Positions 33,299-45,431 of a stretch of 64,000 bases of DNA are shown in pieces. Each line of letters starts with the position of its first letter. The stretch's first letter is position 1. The notes beneath the pieces were generated by a model. That model searched no databases. It saw only the letters and a program-made list of their open reading frames with translations, and was not told where the DNA came from. The stretch is from assembly GCF_963675165.1 (NCBI RefSeq), contig NC_087377.1, forward strand, positions 9,565,122-9,629,121. Reading direction: 5' to 3'. Origin of the DNA: Halichondria panicea. Lineage: Eukaryota; Porifera; Demospongiae; Suberitida; Halichondriidae. The position numbers and the translations under genes were made by a program.

Positions 33299-34787
33299 CT
33301 ATCAATTAATGGAATAACTGTCACATGGACCCAATCATATGCTTGTGTATGGACACGAGATCCAACAGAAAGAAATGAAGTTGCTGCTGCTTGTGGTTTA
33401 CAGTATGATTTCCACCTCACTATAGCTGGTCTGATTATCAAAGAGGCTAAACTGGAAACTGTGCTCAAGTGAGATATGTTTATAATAATAAGATTATTAT
33501 ACCTTTTCTTATATTGATCATATCACAAGTATACCATAATTATGCATGAATGCTTTGCTTCATCAGTGAAGTTGAGGAGATGTTGCAAGACCTGAAAGCT
33601 GATCATGATAAGCCTCAGCCTGAACTACTCGGAGACATTCATAAACTTAAGACAATGAATGAAGCAGTGATCGAGGGAGATATTTCACCAAAGCTATCCC
33701 ACAAAGAAGACTCACAAGGGTAAATTGCTGGCCATGCAGATTTCAAAATTGATCGTTCATATTATTTCTCATATTACTCCATGTTATCTGCTTTACAGGA
33801 GTCCTGCCGCCATGGAGGAGATGTTGCTTCATACCGAGAAAATTGACGAGGCAACTGCTAAAGTGGAAGCTGCTGGGGGCCACGTTCTACTCCAACTTGG
33901 TCATAACCTCTTGGTTGCAAAAGTTCCCTCTCATGCAGTCAATCAGAATAGCTTCATTCAAGCTTCAGTCCATATTCAAAGCTCAGCATCAGCGGAAACT
34001 TTGACCCATGTTAATGCCTACCGGAAACCACAACCGACGGCTCAAATGTGGACAGAAAAAACGGCTCCAATGGCCTTTGAACGAGAAGATTCAGACGAAA
34101 ATTTTCATGGAGATTCACCCTACAGCCTAACCATGACTGGAAAGATTGCTGTTGTTATTCTTATTGCTTCTGGTCCTGGTAGCTTAGCAATAAGCGATAA
34201 AGAGAAGAACAAGATTTTAAGTGAATGCCTATAGTAGGGCTTAAATTCTGGTCAAATCAAACTGAAGCTAAAGAGGTTCGTTTATCGTTTGCTATGTATT
34301 ATGGGAAGGCAACAATCAGTGCTCCCAACCCAACCTCTTGCTCTAGCTATGCATCTTGCCACAACGTGTTTGCTGATCCTACACTCTTGTTTTCCCAACT
34401 GGTAAAACTGGAAGGGATAAATTAGCACAATAAAAACTATGCTCGTGCTGATGGTGCTTTCCTTGCTTTTTTTTCTAAGTACAGGCAAAACCATTTTGCG
34501 TATGCCGTAATGGCTATTTTGGTGGCGGACCTACATACATGCAGTACAGCAATGACGGTTGGGGGACCGATCGGATTGACAGTGTTTTCGCTCATGAAAC
34601 TGGACATGTTTTTAATGCTCCTGACGAATACAATTATTGTAGGTGCACCCCACTGTATGGCAGGGGAAGCTGCACTGCTACAAATGTCAACTGCAAGACC
34701 TGCACTTCTTCTCAAGCTAGCTGCATTATGAGAGGCAGTGCTTGGAACCTTTGCGAGAACACCAAGAAGCATGTGGGTTGGTGCTAA
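33299..34787 (+). pseudogene. HExxH metalloprotease-like gene, broken
   Basis: Three exon-like segments join in phase: 33299-33468 (donor CAA|GTGAGA), 33567-33719 (acceptor CATCAG, donor GG|GTAAAT) and 33799 onward (acceptor TTTACAG). The first two encode a helical region (EVEEMLQDLKADHDKPQPE). The third starts SPAAMEEMLLHTEKIDEATA and ends at a stop at 34234. Sequence then continues in other frames: KFWSNQTEAKEVRLSFAMYY (from 34240), and from 34539 a frame with FAHETGHVFNAPDEYNYC. HETGH followed by a nearby Asp-Glu is a zinc-protease signature (HExxH), and the cysteine-rich tail (CRCTPLYGRGSC, CKTC, SCIMRG) follows. At least two frame changes and a stop separate the parts, so the gene looks inactive unless undetected introns remove them. 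Exact peptidase family not determined. Confidence 0.6.
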
Positions 34788-35289
34788 GAGACTTACAAGG
34801 AATACTTTTGGACTGCTTACGGACTTGACCTATAATTATAGATTAGTGTGCTGTGTATAGTTCATCTATAGTTGAGTGTAATTATTTGCAGCTATAAAAC
34901 TCTTGTAGTATTTTATATAGTAGTATTATATAGAGTTGTTATAATGTCAATATCCTTTTAGTTTTGTAGCTATGTCAAAGACGTATAAACATAAACGTGA
35001 AAAATTGCTATACTATTGGCCGGGGAAGCACCATGCAAAAAGCGTGGGGAAAAATGGGAGAGAGGCCTATAATTATAGCCTCAAATCCATACCGTTTATA
35101 AGAAAAGAAGGCCTGAAGCGTTGAAACAAGAAAGTGAGAGAGAGCCTTACTCCAATTCGTTATAATTATAATCTCATTCACATGCATGAATTGTACATTT
35201 TACATTTGAGAGCTAAAGTGTTTAATTGAGCTGTATCTATACCTAACCCTAATCATAATTATCATGGCTGCAAATATACCGTTGGTTTG

Positions 35290-36690
35290 TTACGAATATC
35301 GACCCCATAATACTTAAAAAACACCTGTTGTTCAATATTTGGCATATTTAAGCATATCTTATAACATACCCATATAGTGAAGGAAAGTTGAAAGAGATAA
35401 AAATAAAATAGATTCTGAAATTTGTTATTTACAAGCAGACGATTTTCGTTGTACCTTTTGCATAATAGGTTTGTGAGAAAAATATTTGGTTTATAAACGC
35501 AGGTGTATAGTGAAAATGAGTTTTAATGTTTAGTCAAATAGAGCCCGAAACCTAGTGAGCTAACCATGGGCGGTTTGAAGTGTCCCTAATAGGAAGTGGA
35601 GGAACAAACTGGTGATTGTGGCAAAATCTTAGATGATCTGTGGTTAGGGGTAAAAAGCCAATCGAACTAGGAAATAGCTGGTTTTCTGTGAAAGCTATTT
35701 AAGTAGTGCGTCATCGAACTGTTCTTACATGGTAAAGCACTGAATGGGGAAATCTATATATAGGGTGTATTCAACCAAAAACTATGAAAGTGTAAGAAGA
35801 AAGATCAAAGACAGACAGCGGGCAAGAAGGTCACTTGTCAAAAAGGAAACAACCTAGATCAGAAGTTAAAGTCATAAAAATGAACTAAGTGTAAGGAGCC
35901 AAGAGATTGAGACAACAAGAAAGTGGGCTTGGATCAAGCCAGCCATCTTTGAAAGATTACGTAACAGTTCACTTGATAAATTTATAGGTTTCTAAAATTT
36001 TGGTGACTTAAGTTTATTTTAAGTGACAATCGAAACTCTGGATTAGCAGAATGTTTTGTAATTTATAGATTACGAAAGTTAATCAGAAGTGATAATGCGA
36101 GCATGAGTAAACAACAGTGTGAGAATCATTGTCATAGCCCTAGGGTTCCAATAGAGTTGAGATTATCATGATTAGGTTATACAGCCCCTAAGAGTGAATC
36201 AATGGCAAAAAATTAATAAGTGAAAAGTTTAATTTAATAAGCTGTACTTAAAATTAAACTAACACAAGTGGGCTAAAAGTGATGGTATAATTTATCTTAG
36301 GGAACTCGGCAAAATGACCCTGTAAGATATAGCGAGAAGGGGTGCCTAATCTTAATCTCATACTGATTAAGATTAGGCCTCAGAAAAGAGAGGGTGTCGA
36401 CTGTTTACCAAAAACATAGCTTCCACCAAAGGCCTGTGAGGCTGAAGCATTGTAGATGAGGCCTGCCCAGTGGTTGTATCTCAACCCATGTTATTAACGA
36501 AGTAACATAATTAAATGGCCGCGGTAAATCTGATCGTGATAATGTAGCGCAATCAATAGCCAATTAATTGTTGGCAAGTAACGAATGCCCCACTGTCTCA
36601 AGATAGAAATTGAAATCGTGGTGAAGATGCCACGTAAAAATTGTAAGACAAAAAGACCTTGTTGAGCTTTACTGGAGGCTTATATAATTA
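35290..36690 (+). pseudogene. rnl: Nuclear copy of mitochondrial large-subunit rRNA (NUMT)
   Basis: The sequence follows the conserved core of bacterial/mitochondrial LSU rRNA in order: ATAGTGAAGGAAAGTTGAAA, TTACAAGCAGACG, GTACCTTTTGCATAAT, GAGCTAACCATGGGCGGTTT, AAAGCCAATCGAAC, GAAATAGCTGGTTTTCTGTG, AAAGCTATTTAAGTAG, GAACTCGGCAAAATGACCC, GTTTACCAAAAACATAGC, AATGGCCGCGGTAA and GTAAGACAAAAAGACCTTGT. That spans roughly E. coli 23S positions 450-2070. Helices are still paired, for example GCCTAATCTTAATC with its complement at 36345-36381. The 5' and 3' ends of the rRNA are missing. To the left is receptor-cluster intergenic DNA and to the right a nuclear MITE (36795), so it is an insertion rather than an organelle contig. 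The left boundary is uncertain by about 60 bp. Confidence 0.85.
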
Positions 36691-36794
36691 TTGCAAATTA
36701 TCGATGATCTGGCTTAAGAGTAAACAGACAACAATTTATACGTAGCTGATATAATACTATAAATTATTTTGTGACTGTGTAGCTGGAGTTTTGG

Positions 36795-37120
36795 ATAGGG
36801 ATTGGTGGATTATGCTCGAGATATTGCTATTCTTTTATGCTCAAGTTAACAGCCTATTATTCTTTTCAAATTTCCTATTATTCCCACATTATTCCTCCAG
36901 ACCCTGTGTCGTTGCACAAGTAACATCAAACTATTATAAATAATGCATGGCCACATGACTCTATCTATATAACACTATATAATATAGAATGCCAAGGAGA
37001 TCAGTAGTCTATATAGCCACCAGTATACTTCCGTCAGGCCTATAAACAATTCGTACTGACCTGTATTCAAAACCTGCCTATTATTCTTACCAGCATAATC
37101 TACCGTGGCCAAACCCTAGT
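36795..37120. mobile_element. Dispersed element, GGTAGATTATGCTCGAGA family (copy 2)
   Basis: Aligns with 3275-3575. Here the right end CAGCATAATCTACCGTGGCC is clear and is the approximate complement of the left end GGTGGATTATGCTCGAGA, supporting a terminal-inverted-repeat element. A TA-rich insertion near 36961-37000 is absent from copy 1. Confidence 0.7.
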
Positions 37121-37157
37121 TTTGGAGAATGCAGAACATGGATGTGCAGGCACTACT

Positions 37158-37372
37158 GGTAGTTTAGCAGGTAATTTTCGTGGGGTAAAAAATTCGTTGA
37201 ACTTGGAACAGTGGTGTGAGCACAAATTTTGGTTTGCTTCCTTACATGCACTGTATTGCATGCGTTCAGGATAAACCACACCTATACGTTTTGGTGGGTA
37301 AAATTTCGTTTAGCTTGCTCATGAAGAAAATAATAAATTTTTTACCCCACGAAATTTACCTGTTATACAGTA
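37158..37372. mobile_element. MITE, TACCGTATAGCGGG family (copy 5)
   Basis: TTTAGCAGGTAATTTTCGTG at the left and CACGAAATTTACCTGTTATA at the right, with the family's internal words. Diverged copy. Confidence 0.7.
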
Positions 37373-37379
37373 TAATTAT

Positions 37380-38486
37380 TGTGCATTCGCTCTACTTTGA
37401 TGTAAGTCCTAATATTGAAAGTGAGCCTCACTACTTTCATCCATTGGGCTAAATTGTATTGTGTCCATTGTCTTCACATGCACACTTTATACACCACCAT
37501 CTAGAATTTCTAACTCTTCTGAGCTATCGATTTATCCTTGATATTAATAATTTAACACTATTCCCTTGCACTGTTAAGTTAAAACAGGGGCGTAAACAAT
37601 TCAGGGAGGGTGTAAACAAAATTTAGCTCCCTCAAAATTACTGCAATACAGGGAGGGGGGTAAGAAAAAATTTAGATGTCTCATAATACCCGCTTGTACC
37701 CTAAGTCTTATATTGAAGTGAGCCTCACTATATTTTTATCTATATAGGGCCAAGTCAATCGTTTTCACATGCGCAATTTATATACCATCTATAGAATTTC
37801 TGCCTCTTCTGAGCTATAGAGTTATCCTTAATTGATCTTGCATGCACTGTTAAAACAGGGACGTAAATAATTTCAGAACCCCTTCTATATACTGAGTAAA
37901 TCTGGTGCTGGTGTAATAATAGTGAGCACGGGGTGTAAATAATCTCACGTACTGCACGTGTATATGCTGTTTTCTGACTCGTAAGTTTTCTAGTTCTGCA
38001 TGGTCGGTGTCTTTTTCAGTTTCAGAAACAGACAGAAAGTTTCAACACCAAGTTATTGTATACGCTTTCCCATTAGTTTACTCATGTAAAAGCAGTGCTA
38101 GCTAGCACATTGTCTGCTAGAAGGAAGTAGTTAAATGAGGTTTTCACCTGTTGTACTGAACAGCCATTGAAGAGAGTGCTTCCCTGTAGTCCGGAACATA
38201 ATGAATTAATTTTGCGGTGACATTGATTATAAGCTCTCAGTACAGCTCAGACTAGTATAGCAGCTAGTATATCATACATCATCAGAAAATACGGAGGGGG
38301 CGTATTTTTGGGCAGGTACGGTAATTTTATTGTAGGATACATGAATATACACTGTAAAAATTGATACGTGATTATCCCACAATTTATGAATTAATGGTTA
38401 CTACACTGTAAAACTGGATTTCACACACTACGTATGTACTTATAACAACATAATTACAAGAACCGTACAGGGCAGATCGTTGAATA
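37380..38486. other. Intergenic stretch with a partial hAT-like end
   Basis: At 37585 CAGGGGCGTAAACAATTCAG resembles the hAT-like left end but no right end was found. A partial local duplication (CCTAAT/AGTCTTATATTGAA AGTGAGCCTCACTA, and AGAATTTCTAACTCTTCTGA) links 37410-37540 with 37700-37830. Nothing else is supported. Confidence 0.4.
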
Positions 38487-38860
38487 TACAGAGGACTCTT
38501 GCTAATCCGGTCACCCTTGAGACAGTGCAGTTTGGCTGCAATAGCGAGGTGGCTGCATTTCAGAAAATAGCCACGGCTAAAAAACAGTCCTGCCTTGAAT
38601 AATATGTAGTTCTCTCTCTCTCGATTAATTATTCTCTCTATTTAAGTCTTCCAAACCACACCCAAAACGTCATATCCGGCCATAATAAACGTATAAAATT
38701 AAAAACCTAGTTTGGGGCAGACAGAACTGACCATTACAAAGAATAGCGAGTGGCCGCATTTCAGGGCGAGTTTTGCAGTAATGATCAAACTAGCAAACAA
38801 AACGACCATATATTGAGGTGAACGTACTTCAGAGAGCCAGATTAGCGAAAGTCTACTGTA
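38487..38860. mobile_element. pogo/Tigger-like MITE (copy 1)
   Basis: TACAGAGGACTCTTGCTAAT (then CCGG) at the left and ATTAGCGAAAGTCTACTGTA at the right are inverted ends of the CAGTAGACTCTCGCTAATCC type known from pogo/Tigger elements of the Tc1/mariner group, which insert at TA. Inner words GGCTGCAATAGCGAGGTG and TTTCAGAAAATAGCC are shared with 45722-46074. No transposase frame. Confidence 0.75.
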
Positions 38861-40540
38861 CAACATAACAGTTCTACAATAATTATTATTTATTATACAA
38901 TCTACTATAACTCTTTCCTTGGCAATCTGTTGTAGAAATTACAACAACGGTAACGAATCGTTATGATGAATTAGATGAAGTTGTATGTGAGCTCCTCCCT
39001 GACGAACAAACTGTAGTCTAGGTAATGGCCTTATCAGTCAAGTAGGCTAAAAATCTGTGTCCTTTGATGTAAGCTTTGATGTCTCTTTGTGCATACGTAG
39101 TTATAAAAAAAAAAATAAAAAAAAAAGAAACCTTTGACTAGCTAGGAAGAGTAGCAGCAGTAGTAGTAGGAAGAGTAGCAGTAGTAGTAGCAGTGCAAGC
39201 AGGACTAGACTAGATTAAAAAGTTGGTGGAAAGAATAACTGACCGTTTGGACGTCACCTGGCTGCCAGACTTTCATCTCGACTCTTCCCCCTGAGTAGCT
39301 GGCCTTTCTCTAAGCCACAAAACTGAGCAAGAAGCTGAAGAAGCAGCTAGACAGAGACATGTACCTAGCCTTGAGAATTGGGAGGCGTGGCTCAACTAGT
39401 TAGCCCAGCCCAGAGGAATTGTTACCGTGGGTACTGAACAACCGTAGAAGTAGGGCTACCCCTGGCTTTACTGAATTAACTAGCTGTGTCTGCTGTCTAG
39501 TTGGACCAGATTTAGCTAGATAATGGGGTAGAGAATAGTTGAGCGGTGCTGTGTGTAGCTTGAACTGTACTGGCTGGCAAGAATCTAGTAAGCACCCTAT
39601 GCACTGATAACTCGTCAGAATGGAGGGTATCTTCTATAGGGATCTGGACAGCTGTACATCCAAAGGAGCCAAGGAGTGCCAATCATCTTCTCCCAGTCTC
39701 TGACACGCTAAACAAAACGAGCTAGAACTGGGAGTCCCAGCTAGAATTGCTAGCCGGATCTAGACTAATAGAATGACATGGAGGCGTGGTGAGGCCGGAT
39801 CCACACTAATTGATCGACCTAAAGACGCTCCTGTTCCAGATTTCAGGAATGGCAAGGAAAGGGATAAAAGTTAGATCGACAACAACAAATCCACAAAATT
39901 AAAATTTACACAATTTGATATAACAAGAATATAAGGCAGTTTCAAGTTACTCTTGTGTAAGGCATCCTATAAATCACAGCCAACTGCGCTGCGACTGCAT
40001 TGAGAATTTATAGATGAATTATGTCTGAGCAGTTTAATAGACATGTTTCGATGCTGCTATGGGGATACAACACACAAACAGGGCTGGGGGCATAGATATA
40101 TAAACACACGGCGGGCCTGGGGTGGAGTCCACTAGATCTAGCTTGATAGATCTAGTTCCATAAATTAACAAATGGGGACTTGTGAATTTGGGTGATTGCA
40201 TATTACAGCCTATGCCATGTTCTACTGAATAGATCTAAAAACTGGCTAACCTTTAGCACATGCTGTTGTTTGGGATCAGAACAGTCTACTGGCAGTCTAA
40301 GAGTCGAGTTGCAGAGAAGAAGACTGCATTTGTGTGTGTGCACACACATGGCAAGGGGAGGCTCTGGATCACATGATTAATTTTTCTGCAATGCAGTTGC
40401 AGCTGCTCTTCTATTTCTTTTGAGATGAAGTCCTTAGAAATTTCTTCAGATCGTGCTGTCCTTTGCACTTTGAGCTCCAAAGGAGAGCAGAAGTCTCAAG
40501 TCATCAATACCAAAAGTAAGAGTGAACTACTGTAGACGTC
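38861..40540. other. Intergenic stretch with simple repeats
   Basis: A poly-A tract lies at 39098-39130, followed by AGTAGCAGTAGTAGTAGGAAG trinucleotide-type repeats to about 39200. A short frame at 40192-40380 has no motif. No gene recognised. Confidence 0.4.
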
Positions 40541-40544
40541 TATA

Positions 40545-40815
40545 TAGAGGGAAATTTTGCATCGATTTAAAGCGACCCTCCAATGGCCAAATATGCGACA
40601 CCCTCGATCTTTTCCCATTTTCTGACCTCTAAAAGTAGTGTGCTGCATTGACAATTATTTTTTTATGTCACGTCCTAAATAGAGGTCAAACCATAGCCTT
40701 GATTCCAAGCCGTAAGAAACAATGTAATTTAAGTGGCCAAAAATCAAGGATAGTAGAGTAACCTACCTCCAATTAGATGCGACCCTCTAAATATGCGACA
40801 CCAGGACTTTGGGTG
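40545..40815. mobile_element. MITE, ATTTAAAGCGACCCTCC family (copy 1)
   Basis: ATCGATTTAAAGCGACCCTC, ATATGCGACACCC, TTTTCTGACCTCTAAAAGTA, TGCATTGACAATTATT, CTAAATAGAGGTCAAA and TCCAATTAGATGCGACCCTC match 54177-54536 in order. The outer ends are less complete than in that copy. Confidence 0.7.
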
Positions 40816-41291
40816 GGTGTGGTTTCTTGGCATTGAAATGCAAATACAGTCTTATAATCACAGCGCCACTCTAATAGAAGCGCCAAGTTCACATTTTACT
40901 CCAATTAAACATCAAGTAAATTCTGGAATTATTTTTTGCTGGGGTATGATTTCTGCTCTCACTTTGTAAGAATGTATAGACTGTGGGACGATAGAACAAC
41001 TTGATGTATTTTACATGTACATGCATGTATGCATGCAGCGACTGCTCAATAGTTCTATTCATAGTGATGATCATCTTTGCCATCATTCTGTGCTACTGGG
41101 ACAAAACAAGAAGTAAGTGATTTTTTCTCACTTCTAGGTTGTGTGGAATTACAGAACTGAAAGTATCATCATGAAATTGAATTTGTTTATGCTGACTCAG
41201 AACATTCTTGTGTACCCAATGTTTACATAGCTAAATCTCACATCAATAATCTTCTACAACTGAGACAAGCACCTTGTGATCTACTGGAAGA

Positions 41292-44200
41292 ATGAGGATT
41301 GTACCTTCATATGTAAGAGATGTAACAAAAGCTCTGTGTTAAGTTTTGTTTTCTCCCAGATTTTCTTGGTTGTGTTGAGCCTTCACCAAAAAGGCACAAG
41401 TAAGTTAATTACTAACTGGTAAAAGTCCAGAAGCAAGGTACATATAATAGTTTAAATCAGTTGTGATGCAGATGCTGTGAGCAGTTTAGCAGTCAGTAGC
41501 GGTGGTGGCACTGTGATTGATGGGGGCCTCCAATTGTGTCCAGGCACTACCGTCAGCCTCACCTGTTCTCATGACAGCACTAGCGATCTGACTCGTTGGG
41601 AAATTGGTGCTCCCATAGAGTGTACTGCCATTGCTCCCCACACTACCAACCCAAGCATTGCTCTGTGTGGAAATTCAACCATTAATATGGTCAGTGCTAT
41701 GAATCAACCCACAAGGATGTCTACTCTTATATTGGCAAGTCACTGAGTCACTGAATGGTACTGTGGTGACTTGTTATGCTGGTGGTTCTACATCTGATCC
41801 TCAAGCTGGGAACTTAACTATACAAGTTATTGGTGAGATACTATTCTATCGTATAGCGAGTAATTTTCGTGTACATTATCAGGAGTACATTAAGGATAGT
41901 AAGCAACTACTATATACCGTATAGCGGGTATATTTCGAGGGTATATACCCCGGACAGAGTCAGACAACAATGGGTTTGTATGGGCTGTATAGTAGTTGCT
42001 TACTCTCCTTCATGTGCTGCTGATACCATAATTATAGTGCTCAAGAATCCTCAGAATAAATTTTCACGTTTGTTGTGTGTAATTGTAATTATTATATGCG
42101 TTTTAATGCTACTCACCAACAGCTTTTTGGAGTTTCTCCTAGTTTTAATTTTTTTCGTTAACTGCCCTCGAAAAAATTGTGACATTTTGCACCTCACAAA
42201 CATTTCCTGCTATACTCGTACACGAAATGGTGCATCAAACGGAATCAGTAATACTTCCTTTTGTCACCCAGGTCCTCCTTCCACTCCAACTGTTGACAGT
42301 ATGGAATATTCAGTGGGCGACTCAACTACCGGACGATTCAGATTCTTGGTCAGCAGTAGCGGAAGGTTTAGGACAGAGGTCGCTATTTCTGCCGGTGTGG
42401 TTGGAGGCAGTGGCACAGTGGAAGTGATCGACAACAACATCACTGTGACTGGATTAAGCTACACTGGGTCTCACACTGTCAGTGTAGTGGCTACCAGTGA
42501 TGTGTGTCCAGGAGTGCTGAACAGCATCACTGTCGTTCCTGTGGTGTTCAACATAACATGTGAGTGGAACACCAAAGTTGATATTTTTTATTTATTTTTT
42601 CTCAGCCCTTGTACTGACTCAACCCAATGGATCCATTGTCTGTTCCAATCCGTCATTGCCAATCAGTGGATCATGGAGTGCAATGGAGGGAGTAAGTGAA
42701 GGATTACTTACATGAAATAGTAGAACTGTCTAATTATTCATAAATTATATACGTCACATGCAGGTGCAGACCAGCTTTTACCCAGCAGTTCAGTTGACTC
42801 CTCCCCCAATTGGCACACCGATCGTAACCTACACTTCAGCCGGGCGTAATGACAGTGCAGTGTTTGTTCCTGATTCATCCTACCAGCTCACGGACACAGT
42901 TGAGAATGATGTGTACACTTTCACTGTGACTGTGACTAATGCGGCTGGATCAAGCAGTGAAGTATCTGAAGGATTTTTTGGTAAGCTATTTAAATTTAAG
43001 TATGAGAACTTCTGCTATGTAACTGTATTCTTTCCTAGTTACTCCTTTTGTTGTTGATAATAGTACGCTGGAAACAATGAATTGCCTCACATTCTCTCTC
43101 GGTTAAAACTGTGCTTCTGAGCCAAGTGGAAATTTCATCGTTCGGTTTGAACAAGGAAATGGTGTTTGTCGAGACTTGGTTCCATCAGATTTCAGCACAT
43201 CCACCATACAACTGATGCCGAGGTCGGCTTGTGCACCCGTGGTTTCAACCACTTACCTGTGTTATCGTGCAACTCTGATATATAATGGGATTATAATTGA
43301 CACTCGGACTAATCTCAACTTTAACACATGCCCCGTGACCACTCTCTCATCATTCATGACCAGTGGAGTGTCCATGCAGCTGGACGGGGAGGTTAGTACT
43401 AATGGCAACGTATCTCACATCACCACTGCTACTCTGAGCTGTACCTCGACTATCTATGATTTGATTGGTTCACCTCAAATCACTTGCATTGATGGAAGTT
43501 GGGAACCAGCTGGATTGAGATCATGCATGTGTAAGTTGCGTTTAATCTTAGGAACTGAACGGTCTAATTTTTAGAAGCTCTAATTGCATATGCATGTACC
43601 TCCAAGCAATTGGTTCATTGTTTGAGATTGGCTAGTGATTACTTTTCTGCAGTTGCTGTTTGGCTGATTGTGGTGATCATTCTTGTAATACTAACACTGG
43701 CTTGTGCAATTGGATTTGTCTGTGGATTGCTGACAGCTCGATGCCTGCCCTCTCTTCTCAACGGACTTGCCAAAAGTAAGTGAATTAAAATTTATGGTTC
43801 TGTTACAACAGTGAACAAACTCTCATATTTTATTTCAGAGAAATGTTGGGCAACTTTGGTGATTATTCTTCTTGTCTTCTTGTTCTGTTTCGGTGTTGGG
43901 GTGCTCTTTTACATTTGTTGCCGTAAACGAGGTAAAAAGAACAGTTTTTGCTCCTAGCTAGTAGGAGGTGGATGCTTACAGATTTTACCATAATAATTAT
44001 TGTATCTGATGCATGCTGGCCTGTGCTTATACATGTACTTCCTTATAAACGCACAATCATATCATAGACTCGAAACACAAATCAAAGTTGGACACAGTTC
44101 CCGCTGAAACAGGACTCAGTCTGCCAGTTGCGATATACGAAGAACTAGAAGACATACCAGACCCCCACACTCAGCGCAACCTCGTTTATGGCAGTGTTCA

Positions 44201-44297
44201 ACAGTCAACTGACCCAAGAAAACCAATATACGAGGACATTAAACCAGTCCCCCACACCCAGGGAAACGTTGCTTATGGACATGTGCAATTCAATTAA
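41292..44297 (+). pseudogene. Receptor 2: Ig/FN3/sushi receptor with two lesions
   Basis: Ten exons: 41292-41312, 41360-41399, 41472-41832, 42272-42559, 42606-42691, 42764-42980, 43039-43530, 43653-43775, 43839-43931, 44068-44297. All junctions are GT-AG and keep the phases of receptor 1. The total is 1951 nt, one more than a multiple of three. The extra base lies in the Ig exon near 41735, where GTCACTGA is duplicated and the frame hits a stop. A second lesion is TAA at 43104-43106, where receptor 1 has a Gln codon. Everything else is open: signal peptide (MRIVPSY, IFLVVLSLHQ), Ig, FN3-like, sushi-like, hydrophobic segments WLIVVIILVILTLACAIGF and LVIILLVFLFCFGVGVLFYI, and a tail with IYEELED, LVYGSVQ, IYEDIKP and VAYGHVQ. 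The ectodomain follows receptor 1; the tail follows receptor 3. It could be a recent pseudogene, an allele, or contain assembly errors. Confidence 0.88.
41847..42010. mobile_element. MITE relics and hairpin inside receptor 2 intron 3
   Basis: TATCGTATAGCGAGTAATTT at 41849 and TACCGTATAGCGGGTATATT at 41915 are both left-end sequences of the TACCGTATAGCGGG family without right ends. GATAGTAAGCAACTACTATA (41895) is mirrored at about 41985. The receptor 1 intron at the same place lacks them, so they arrived after the duplication. Confidence 0.6.
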
Positions 44298-44299
44298 TT

Positions 44300-45235
44300 T
44301 TAAACAGTGAGTCCATTGATTACTGTCTATTATTTTCATTACTTTGTATAACTTTAATTTTCTTGTTCACACGTTTTTAGCAGTCTGTACAATTCATGAA
44401 TTCTTACTCAAGTGTTTGAGTGGAGAGCTTGTACCATTTACCTGCCGAATAATTCTCGATTCACGTGCAAATTTCTGCAACAAGCTGTCACCCATGCACT
44501 GACCTCAATTTTGGACCCTTTTTTCCCCATTGGTAATCCAATCTAGCCACACCCAATACCGTTTAGTGAAACCCCTCCCCTTTTCTACATAATGGCCGGA
44601 ATGTGCAGGGATTTATTAATGTTTCGACAGCCTCAAAATATTCTTGAAACTGCAGGACAACGTACACTTGTCAGAATAATATTATGATGGGGTTGGTACC
44701 AAACTGTAACGTATACACCCTTGGCTATACATGCAAATGATGTCTTAAGGGTGCTGAAGTCAGAACCAACCTTTAAGATCCCCCCCATATAAGTTTGGGC
44801 GAGGGGTACGCCAAAACACGAAGGGGAAATTTCGCTTTACTAGTGGGTCGATTTTAGTAACTTCGTGTGCTCTCTGTGACATTTGATGACTCAATATTGA
44901 GTCAATAGCAGATAAAGGAATCACTATTGAAACATATACACAGCGATGTGATTGTTACTATTGAATATACCATCTACTATGCAGTCAAAACTACTGTACG
45001 TTTAGGAATGCAAACATACACACTAAACCAATACTAACATGCAAGTAATCATAAACAAAGTGGCTATCTGTCTGGTAACTGGACTTCACTATAATTATAG
45101 CATTGCATGCTATTTGCTGGGAATCCCATATTGCACATGTGTACGACCTTTAAACTGACCGCAGTTAGCCTTTCCTCACGAGTGGTTCTACTGTAGACAC
45201 AAGATACCTAGACTCTATAGTTAATTATTTGTGTG
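44300..45235. other. Region downstream of receptor 2
   Basis: This should contain the receptor 2 3' untranslated region. No gene, array or clear polyadenylation signal was identified. Confidence 0.3.
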
Positions 45236-45239
45236 ATTA

Positions 45240-45431
45240 CCGTATAGCTGGTTATTTTCGAGGATTGACGAAAATTTAGTGCCTCGAAAATACATCCGGT
45301 ATTGAAACCTCTCTATTGTAGGGGTGTGGTCATTTGAACCTCTATCCTCGAAAATAAAATCCTCGAAATGTTTAAAATTGGACAATCTGCAAAAAATTAG
45401 TGCCTCAAAAATAACCCGATATATACGATAT
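45240..45431. mobile_element. MITE, TACCGTATAGCGGG family (copy 6)
   Basis: TACCGTATAGCTGGTTATTT at the left and AAAATAACCCGATATATACG at the right. The interior repeats TTAGTGCCTCGAAAATA and CCTCGAAA words, a subtype resembling copy 1 rather than copies 2-5. Confidence 0.75.

Noticed and set aside
35290..36690. Bacterial contamination or a functional 23S gene
   Set aside because: Ends of the rRNA are missing, AT-rich mitochondrial-type sequence, and nuclear repeats lie on both sides.
41869..42699. 276-codon plus-strand frame covering part of receptor 2
   Set aside because: It reads through intron 3; only 42272-42559 and 42606-42691 are exonic, as shown by splice sites and comparison with receptor 1.
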